This document shows positions 58,361 through 64,000 of a DNA stretch of 64,000 nt, piece by piece; position 1 is the stretch's first letter, and each line of letters begins with the position of its first letter. Under the pieces are notes generated by a model. It saw only the letters and a program-made list of their open reading frames with translations, was not told where the DNA came from and made no database searches. The stretch is from NCBI RefSeq assembly GCF_013030985.1, contig NZ_WPYP01000002.1, forward strand, positions 336,790 through 400,789. Reading direction: 5' to 3'. The stretch is from Ruegeria arenilitoris. Lineage in GTDB: Bacteria; Pseudomonadota; Alphaproteobacteria; Rhodobacterales; Rhodobacteraceae. The position numbers and the translations under genes are program-made.

Positions 58361-59185
58361 TCAGGCCAGCCCAAGCATCGTTTTCATACCACCGATGAAG
58401 GTAGCGTCATCCAGAGCCTTGCGGTTGTCCAGCAACTCAACCGCATCGGCCCCGGCCCGATAACGCAGCGTATCCGTCCCGTCCGTCACCGCGTTCAGAA
58501 TGACTTCGGCCACAACGCTGGGCGGCGAGGTGCGTTCGGCCATTTCCTCGGACCCCCAAGCGCCAAACAGGGCCTGCACCACGGGCTGGTATTCGGTCAT
58601 GCTTTCATCGTTGACGAAATCAAAGGACCGGCCGCCGAAATCGGTAGCAATCAACCCGGGTTCGACAATCTTGACCTTGATACCAGCCGCGGCGAGTTCG
58701 TAATGCAGCGACTCCGATATCCCTTCGACTGCGAATTTCGTACCGTGATACAGTGCCCCGAGCGGGAAGGTGATCTGCCCGCCGATGGACGAGATATTCA
58801 CGATGCAACCCGAACCATTGGCACGCATATGCGGCAGAACGGCTTTGGTCACGGCCAGCAGACCGATCACGTTGGTATCGAATTGCCGCCGGATACGGTC
58901 CATCGGGAATGCCTCCAGCGGACCATAAGCGCCGTAACCTGCGTTGTTCAGCAGAACGTTAATCTGCCCGAACCGCGCGATCCCCTCGGCCACGGCCGCC
59001 GTGATCGAGCCCTCATCAGTGACATCCAACCGCGTCACCAAGACGTTATCCATCTGCGTCAGTTCGGTTTCCTTTTCAGGACTGCGCATAGTGGCGATGA
59101 CGTTCCAGCCTTGCTTCTGAAACAGCTCCGCCGTGACTTTGCCGATGCCCGACGACGCGCCAGTGATGAGGATTGTCTGTGCCAT
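58361..59185 (-). CDS. Short-chain dehydrogenase/reductase
   Basis: The 274-residue protein has the cofactor motif GASSGIGKVTAEL (residues 8-20), NNAGYGAYG, and the catalytic YHGTKFAVEG (Tyr-x3-Lys with Ser before). It is of the classical SDR type; the substrate is unknown. The AraC-type gene diverges from it, which suggests that the regulator controls it. Confidence 0.92.
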   Translation of the reverse strand: MAQTILITGASSGIGKVTAELFQKQGWNVIATMRSPEKETELTQMDNVLVTRLDVTDEGSITAAVAEGIARFGQINVLLNNAGYGAYGPLEAFPMDRIRRQFDTNVIGLLAVTKAVLPHMRANGSGCIVNISSIGGQITFPLGALYHGTKFAVEGISESLHYELAAAGIKVKIVEPGLIATDFGGRSFDFVNDESMTEYQPVVQALFGAWGSEEMAERTSPPSVVAEVILNAVTDGTDTLRYRAGADAVELLDNRKALDDATFIGGMKTMLGLA

Positions 59186-59347
59186 AGTCTTTCTCCGCCA
59201 TGAAAAGCCTGACAGTCAGATAGCCCCATGCGTTGCAACTTGCCTGCCGGATTCTCCGCAAGTTCTGCCTGATTCTCTGAACCTTGGGATTTTCACTGGT
59301 GCGGGTGCGCTCCGCCAAATACGCTGGGCAGGACCGTGAGGCCCGAT

Positions 59348-60235
59348 ATGACACACTTCGACCTGATTGCCGAAATTTGTAAAACCGTGCGCGAGGATCC
59401 AGAAGATGCAGCGTTCTACCCTACTGCGCTAGAGGGCTTCGGCCTGCTGCACGACGTTAAAACCAAATCCATCGAGGCGCAGGTCTATGAACCCATTGCC
59501 TGCCTAGTTCTACAAGGAAAGAAAGAAACGCGTATCGGCGACCGGCTGGTTCACTTCGGAGCAGGCGACTGTTTGATCGTCAGCCATTCGATACCGGTGC
59601 TGGCCGCAGTCACCGAAGCGAGCCGCCAGAGGCCTTATGTCGGCCTCGTCTTCTCGCTCGATTTGTCCATCCTGAGGGGCCTTTATGACGAGGTAGGATC
59701 TGCCACACCAAACATGGAGACGGTCCATAGCCTGGCGGCGTCCAAAGCCTCATCCGATCTGGTTGATGCCATGACGCGTCTGTTTCGGGCCAGCCAGAAC
59801 CCGACAGATGCGCAGGTTCTGGCACCGATGATCAGCCGCGAGGTCCATTACCGGCTGTTGCAGGCCGATCACGGTGGAATGCTGCGCCAGATGTTATGGC
59901 GCGACAGCACGGCCAGCCGGATCGCGCGGGTGATTGACGTCATCCGGGCTGATTTCCGAACCCCCCTGCCCGTATCCGATCTTGCGCAGACCGCCGGCAT
60001 GAGCGTTTCAGCCTTTCACGCACATTTCAAAGCGGTGACCGCCAAATCGCCGCTGCAATACCAGAAAGACCTCAGATTGCTCGAAGCGCGCCGGCTTTTG
60101 TCCCACGGCACGCTCAGCGTGTCGCAGGCAGCCTTTGACGTGGGATATGAAAGTCCGACCCAGTTCAGCCGGGAGTATTCGCGCAAATTCGGCGTTTCTC
60201 CGCGGCGGGACATCGGAACGCAAAGCGCGGCCTGA
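59348..60235 (+). CDS. AraC-family transcription regulator
   Basis: The 295-residue protein has an AraC_N-type sensor domain (residues 1-190, with YEPIACLVLQGKKETRIGD) and a C-terminal double HTH: VSDLAQTAGMSVSAFHAHFKAV and SVSQAAFDVGYESPTQFSREYSRKFG. Such regulators of divergent SDR genes respond to small aldehydes or similar compounds. ATG 59348 is chosen over 59336. It converges with rpsD. Confidence 0.93.
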   Translation: MTHFDLIAEICKTVREDPEDAAFYPTALEGFGLLHDVKTKSIEAQVYEPIACLVLQGKKETRIGDRLVHFGAGDCLIVSHSIPVLAAVTEASRQRPYVGLVFSLDLSILRGLYDEVGSATPNMETVHSLAASKASSDLVDAMTRLFRASQNPTDAQVLAPMISREVHYRLLQADHGGMLRQMLWRDSTASRIARVIDVIRADFRTPLPVSDLAQTAGMSVSAFHAHFKAVTAKSPLQYQKDLRLLEARRLLSHGTLSVSQAAFDVGYESPTQFSREYSRKFGVSPRRDIGTQSAA

Positions 60236-60237
60236 AC

Positions 60238-60265
60238 AAAAAAAGGCCGCGCAGAATGCGCGGCC
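60238..60265 (-). terminator. Rho-independent terminator of rpsD
   Basis: GGCCGCGCA (60245-60253) pairs with TGCGCGGCC (60257-60265) around GAA; on the minus strand seven T follow. It also lies right after the AraC gene on the plus strand, but without a T tract that way. Confidence 0.93.
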
Positions 60266-60290
60266 TTGAAAGATTGTGTGTCGGCGAAGA

Positions 60291-60911
60291 TTAGTTCTTC
60301 GCGTAGAATTCGACGACCAGGTTCGGTTCCATCATGACCGGGTAAGGCACATCGCTCAGGCCCGGTGCGCGCACGAAGGTCGCGGTCATTTTCGAATGGT
60401 CGGCGTCGATGTAGTCAGGAACATCACGCTCGGCCAGCGCAACAGCTTCCAGAACAACAGCCATCTGCTTGGACTTGTCACGTACTTCGATCACGTCGCC
60501 TTCTTTGACACGGTAAGACGGGATGTTGACCCGCTTGCCGTTCACTTTGACGTGGCCGTGGTTCACGAACTGACGTGCAGCAAACACGGTCGGCACGAAC
60601 TTGGCGCGGTAAACAACGGCGTCCAGGCGGCGCTCCAGCAGACCGATCAGGTTTTCACCGGTGTCGCCCTTGACACGCTCGGCTTCGGCGTAGATGCGGC
60701 GGAACTGCTTCTCGGTCAGGTCGCCATAGTAGCCTTTCAGCTTCTGCTTGGCGCGCAGCTGCAGACCGAAGTCAGACAGCTTGCCCTTGCGGCGCTGACC
60801 GTGCTGGCCGGGGCCATATTCACGACGGTTGATCGGGGATTTCGGACGACCCCAGATGTTTTCGCCCATCCGGCGGTCGATTTTGTACTTGGCAGACGTG
60901 CGTTTGGTCAC
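60291..60911 (-). CDS. rpsD: 30S ribosomal protein S4
   Basis: S4 starts assembly of the 30S body and takes part in decoding accuracy. The 206-residue protein has the N-terminal [24 protein letters not shown] region and [16 protein letters not shown], then an S4 domain with [12 protein letters not shown] and [14 protein letters not shown]. It is a single gene here, apart from the ribosomal operons. The upstream region 60912-61105 holds a CCCC TTGC GGGG hairpin near 60999. Confidence 0.98.
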   Translation of the reverse strand: MTKRTSAKYKIDRRMGENIWGRPKSPINRREYGPGQHGQRRKGKLSDFGLQLRAKQKLKGYYGDLTEKQFRRIYAEAERVKGDTGENLIGLLERRLDAVVYRAKFVPTVFAARQFVNHGHVKVNGKRVNIPSYRVKEGDVIEVRDKSKQMAVVLEAVALAERDVPDYIDADHSKMTATFVRAPGLSDVPYPVMMEPNLVVEFYAKN

Positions 60912-61105
60912 GGCTGATCTCCTTCGTTTAGGTCGAGGCCCTGCGGGCCACTATGAAGGGCGTTGTCCTCTTGAGGTTTCCCCCATGACAGGCATCCCCT
61001 TGCGGGGGCCACCAACACCAATGAAGCCGCGCTTATATCCGCGAAACGGGCAGAGTCAACATGCCCCACCACGCGGAAACAGGTTTTCTGCCAAAAAACT
61101 GAGAA

Positions 61106-61654
61106 CTACTCGGCCCTGCGCCCGGCAGTAGCTGCAACCCGGAGGTCCGACCCGCTCATATCCTGCTTTGGTCGAACCGGGAACGCGACAACCGTGCTTG
61201 CCATCCCAGACGTGCGGCTTTGGAGCCCGCCTTCTGTGATCTCGCTGATCCAGAATTCCTGATCCCGCTCGGGGCAGTCGCCTTCAAAGACCAGCATCGG
61301 AACGGACTCTCCGTCCACGGAGAACAAGGTTGCTGTGAAGGTTTGCGCACCGTTGGTCAAAACAAGCAATCCGCTTGCTTCTTCGGACAAATCCTTGACT
61401 TGAGCGCAATGATCAAGAGTTGCAGCCGCGTTACCCCAGGCATGTCCGGTCCACTCTACCGCGTGGGCGGAGGTCTCAACCAGGTATCGCGCCTGTCCGC
61501 GCCATGACCAAGCTGCTCCGATAGACAGAAAGGACAAAGGCGCCGCCTCAAGTCCATCGATTTCTGTCTGACTCCAAAATACTGCCGTTCGACCGTTTTT
61601 TCCGGCTCTCATTGTACCCGCCTGCACCTTCAACATTTCACTACTGACTGGCAC
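61106..61654 (-). CDS. Hypothetical protein
   Basis: I do not recognise this 182-residue protein. It has no signal peptide or membrane segment. It has a WSWRGQARYLVETSAHAVEW patch, two Cys (one in CAQVKDL, one in GDCPERDQ) and a beta-rich middle (TFTATLFSVDGESVPMLVFEG). Codon use looks like that of its neighbours. It may be an unannotated clade-specific protein. Confidence 0.6.
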   Translation of the reverse strand: MPVSSEMLKVQAGTMRAGKNGRTAVFWSQTEIDGLEAAPLSFLSIGAAWSWRGQARYLVETSAHAVEWTGHAWGNAAATLDHCAQVKDLSEEASGLLVLTNGAQTFTATLFSVDGESVPMLVFEGDCPERDQEFWISEITEGGLQSRTSGMASTVVAFPVRPKQDMSGSDLRVAATAGRRAE

Positions 61655-62002
61655 CTCTTATCAACGTAAAATGAGGCGGAAAAGAGACGTTAACGCAACA
61701 TTAACGAAATTTTTACTACGGCGAATCGGCCTCTGGCCAAGGCGAGGACCTCAGCGAAACCGGTTTGACCGTACCGGTTTGCAGAACGCGGCCACAACAG
61801 AAAAACCTCATGGCAGTTCGCGACAGAACAGAATTAACATTTTGTTTCTTCGCCACAAAATCCCTAATAAAGTAGCGGGAATATCATAGTGCAAGCCCAT
61901 GCGCGCACCGGCTCCATGAAGACTTGAGGTAACCAAAATTGGAATGTGCCCTATCCGCAGATTGGGCACCTTCATGCGATAATACAACACATTCTCGTGA
62001 GA
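61655..62002. other. Non-coding AT-rich stretch before the IS remnant
   Basis: About 350 bp without a convincing gene. It contains two copies of ACCGGTTTG (61758-61766 and 61772-61780, 14 bp apart) and a 6-bp stem GTGCCC (61946-61951)/GGGCAC (61964-61969). A 72-codon plus-strand frame at 61671 is probably chance. Confidence 0.5.
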
Positions 62003-62033
62003 ATTCAGGTGCCAAGCCCGCTAGGCTCCGGCC

Positions 62034-62363
62034 TCATAGCCAGTAAATGACGAGCGCTGCGAGGGCGATGGCCGACAGAAAGACTTTTGGGCAGCGGTCG
62101 TAGCGCGTTGCCACATGTCGCCAATCCTTCAATCTGCCGAACATAATCTCGATACGGTTGCGGCGTTTGTAACGCTTGTCGTACCCGATCGGTTTTTTGC
62201 GTTGTTTCCGCCCTGGAATACAGGCGCGTATCCCTTTGTCTTGTAATGCTTCTCTGAACCAGTGCCCGTCATAGCCGCGATCCCCGAGCAGCCAATCCAC
62301 ATCTGGAATGCTGTTCAGCAGCGCCCTTGCACCGATGTGGTCGCTGACCTGCCCGGCGGTCAC
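62034..62363 (-). pseudogene. IS5 transposase, C-terminal fragment
   Basis: This 109-residue frame reads TAGQVSDHIGARALLN, then WLLGDRGYDGHWFREALQ and the end with RNRIEIMFGRLKDWRHVATRYD. These are the DDE-domain C-terminal motifs (second Asp in GDRGYD, Glu in RNRIEIMFG) of IS427-like transposases. It lacks the N-terminal half. Confidence 0.88.
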
Positions 62364-62538
62364 GAAAGGGTCCGGAGGGCGGCAGGCAGTTTGGTGTTCA
62401 TGCCGCCCTTAGTTCGCCCCCTTTTTTGACGCCCAAGCTGGACGCTGTGCGATGCGCTTTCAGGTCGGTCGCGTCCACTGCCCGGCAGGGCATCGCCTGG
62501 CAATGTCCCGAAAGGGGATCATGACCGTCTTCTGCTCG

Positions 62539-62799
62539 TCATATTCGGCGGCAAGACCGGCCGATCATCTTGGCAAAGATGCCCTTATCGCTCCAGCGCT
62601 TCCAACGATTGCAGAGTGTCTTGTGCGGCCCGTTTCCCTTAGGCGCATCCCGCCACCGCAAACCATTGCGATGGTTGAAGATAATGCCATTCAAGACCCG
62701 CCGATCATCGGCGCGGGGTTTACCGTGGGATTCAGGAAAGACGGGCGCAAGACGCAGCATCAGCGCATCCGTCAGCCAGAAAAGACCAGACATGCTCAC
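62539..62799 (-). pseudogene. IS5 transposase, N-terminal fragment
   Basis: This 86-residue frame reads GLFWLTDALMLRLAPVFP, then RRVLNGIIFNHRNGLRWRDAP and TLCNRWKRWSDKGIFAKM, the N-terminal domain of IS427-like transposases (usually DUF4096). Its frame does not join the C-terminal fragment. The part between holds a recognisable KAHRTASSLGVKKGG in yet another frame followed by a stop, so the gene is inactive. Confidence 0.88.
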
Positions 62800-62931
62800 C
62801 GATCGGCTTTCGAACCGTGAATCACCAGGCCTGCCGGAAATCAGTGGGTCCTGAACCTAGCCACCTCATTTCAAAATTTCTGAAATATACTTAATTAATT
62901 TGAATTTGACTGATGCTGGTAAAAGAACCCA

Positions 62932-63068
62932 TCCTGCACAGATCATGCGATTGCAGGAAAAACAACCGCCGGGGAATCCCCGAGTACGCCGCTACCGCAA
63001 GCGTAGCCTTAACCGCAAAGCTGCTTGAGAAGTTCGGTACGCGGGTCCGAACCAGAGACGCGTCGGAC
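62932..63068 (+). promoter_or_regulatory. Structured 5' leader of the BCCT gene, candidate riboswitch
   Basis: Perfect stems by eye: 62932-62938/62952-62958 (7 bp); CGGGG 62970-62974 with CCCCG 62978-62982; GCTAC 62991-62995 with GTAGC 63003-63007; and GTCCGA 63045-63050 with TCGGAC 63063-63068. An alternative stem GTTCGG 63032-63037 with CCGAAC 63047-63052 excludes the last one. This pattern of exclusive stems between gene-free leader and start codon is typical of riboswitches. Some short pieces faintly recall known cores (CCGCTACCG, CCAGAGAC), but the fold I see is not one I can name. Confidence 0.5.
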
Positions 63069-63135
63069 GCATTGTGACAAAGCCAGCTCACTTGCGTGGC
63101 ATCGCATTGAAAGAGTGACAACAGGGAGGAACCTT

Positions 63136-64000
63136 ATGTCAGTACCTGAACCCTTTACGGATCTGGAGATAGAAACGGCAGATGCCGGTTTCTATGAGAA
63201 TTACAGCGTTCCAATCGCGCTGATCAGCAAGGGCATCATGGTTGCCCTTGTGCTGTGGGCGCTTGTCTTCCCGGCCAATGCAAACAGCACTTTGGGTAGC
63301 TGGAACGGCCGGCTTTTGGAAGTCTTCAACAGCTTCTACGTGGTCATTGTCGGACTGTTTGTCGTCTTCCTTGTAATTGTTGCTATCCTCCCGTCGACCG
63401 GGAAGCGAGTTATGGGAACAGCAGGCGAAAAGCCCGAGTTTTCGAACTTCTCCTGGTTCTCGATGATGTTTGGTGCGGGGTTGGGTGTGGGCCTGATGGT
63501 ATTCGCCACTGCCGAGCCACTGGGCCTGTGGGGCTCGAATCCCGAGGTTGTGGCAGGCGCGGTTGCGGGCAACGATCCTGAGTCCATTCAGTCTGCGTAC
63601 CGCTATACCTTCCTGCACTACGGCTTCCATGCGTGGGCGATTTACGTGGTTACGGGCCTGTCGCTGGCCTACTACGCCTATACCCGCAACATGCCTCTGA
63701 CCATTCGCGCGGCTCTGACGCCGTTGTTCGGTCGCCTGATGAACGGGTTCCTTGGCCATGTGGTTGACGTCCTGGGCGTCGTTGCAACGATCCTGGGTGT
63801 GTCCGTCACCATCGGTTTTGGTGTCAGCCAGTTCATCGACGGTCTTTATGCCATCACCGGCATGGAATGGATCATGGATCTGGGCGGTGAGGTTCCGACC
63901 CCCAGCAAAGTCGGTCTGATCGCAGGTCTGGTTGTTATCATGGGTCTGTCGATCATCTCGGCTGTGTCGGGTGTTGGCCGCGGCGTCAAGTACCTGTCGA
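63136..64000 (+). CDS. BCCT-family transporter, 5' part only
   Basis: An open frame starts at ATG 63136 after AGGGAGGA and runs off the window at 64000 with about 288 residues. It has the betaine/carnitine/choline transporter layout with several membrane helices. The conserved segment is FGAGLGVGLMVFATAEPLGL (residues about 115-134); further on are HYGFHAWAIYVVTGLSLAYY and GVSVTIGFGVSQF. The substrate-deciding Trp segment lies beyond the window. Uptake of glycine betaine, choline or DMSP-like compounds fits marine life. The IS remnant upstream ends about 280 bp away. Confidence 0.92.
   Translation, partial: MSVPEPFTDLEIETADAGFYENYSVPIALISKGIMVALVLWALVFPANANSTLGSWNGRLLEVFNSFYVVIVGLFVVFLVIVAILPSTGKRVMGTAGEKPEFSNFSWFSMMFGAGLGVGLMVFATAEPLGLWGSNPEVVAGAVAGNDPESIQSAYRYTFLHYGFHAWAIYVVTGLSLAYYAYTRNMPLTIRAALTPLFGRLMNGFLGHVVDVLGVVATILGVSVTIGFGVSQFIDGLYAITGMEWIMDLGGEVPTPSKVGLIAGLVVIMGLSIISAVSGVGRGVKYLS

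Larger units (their letters stand above)
62003..62857 (-). mobile_element. Decayed IS5-family (IS427-like) element
   Basis: About 850 bp carrying pieces of a transposase. Likely ends are a partial inverted repeat: ATTCAGGTGCCA (62003-62014) against the complement of 62845-62856, agreeing at most positions. The size fits IS427-type elements. Coding is broken by several frameshifts and stops between 62360 and 62540. Target duplications were not identified. Confidence 0.7.

Noticed and set aside
61671..61889. Plus-strand 72-codon frame
   Set aside because: Arg/Asn-rich with no motif or ribosome site, in an AT-rich gap next to an IS remnant; likely chance.
62932..63068. Known cobalamin or c-di-GMP riboswitch
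   Set aside because: A CCAGAGAC piece and a GCAAAG piece recall the conserved boxes, but the boxes are incomplete and the stems I can draw do not give either fold.

Overview
The window reads as the chromosome of an alphaproteobacterium of the Rhodobacteraceae, most likely the marine Roseobacter group (Ruegeria-like). This is inferred from the gene set and style: high GC, a fused ATP sulfurylase/APS kinase, DUF1150 next to Hsp20, a one-cluster atpHAGDC operon, an NDUFAF7/MidA-type methyltransferase, ubiK beside lgt, and many family-typical small proteins. No tRNA, rRNA, CRISPR array or prophage was seen. Nearly all of it is dense housekeeping DNA with many ATGA-type overlaps.

Layout. 1-1.7 kb: tail of a DUF2185 (Imm33-like) gene, an HTH-like orphan and tdk, with a large inverted repeat before tdk. 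1.7-4.4 kb (minus): 2-hydroxyacid dehydrogenase, csaA-like gene, proC, ybjN. 4.4-7.7 kb: a structured non-coding stretch, ubiK, then lgt-midA-pgeF. 8-13.2 kb: a microprotein, a Hint-domain protein, a divergent Lrp/trxB pair, a frameshifted RES-domain gene and a membrane ferredoxin-cyclase fusion. 13.4-18.6 kb: sat/cysC, two convergent glycosyltransferase-like genes, phzF, DUF1150 and hsp20. 18.8-24.3 kb: DUF465, purE, a ProC-like gene, purK, then phnM, a lipase-like hydrolase and an EamA exporter on minus. 24.3-26.5 kb: groESL with a CIRCE operator and sigma70-type promoter. 26.5-37.9 kb: mixed enzymes including ppaC, ribF, threonine aldolase, prs and rpiB. 38-44 kb: a small frameshifted gene, an H-type lectin gene and the F1 ATP synthase operon. 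44-48.3 kb: methyltransferase, gloB, clpA. 48.4-53.5 kb: a DJ-1-like gene, a two-gene TolQ/OmpA ion-motor-like module, a ChaC-like gene and DUF2125. 53.5-57.8 kb (minus): class V aminotransferase, hisC, tyrC, extensin-family gene. 57.9-61.7 kb: Lrp regulator, SDR/AraC divergent pair, rpsD and an orphan. 62-62.9 kb: a decayed IS5-type element. 63.1-64 kb: start of a BCCT transporter behind a structured leader.

Most noteworthy: (1) the 62.93-63.07 kb leader of the BCCT gene, with several perfect stems, two of them mutually exclusive, like an unassigned riboswitch; (2) a ribosome-site-sequestering hairpin plus a 16-bp palindrome before hisC; (3) the TolQ/OmpA module with a very long coiled coil; (4) two single-site frameshifts at simple repeats (RES gene, A6 tract gene); (5) the 27-bp stem before tdk and the structured stretch at 4.43-4.66 kb. 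All were read by eye; no searches or folding programs were run.
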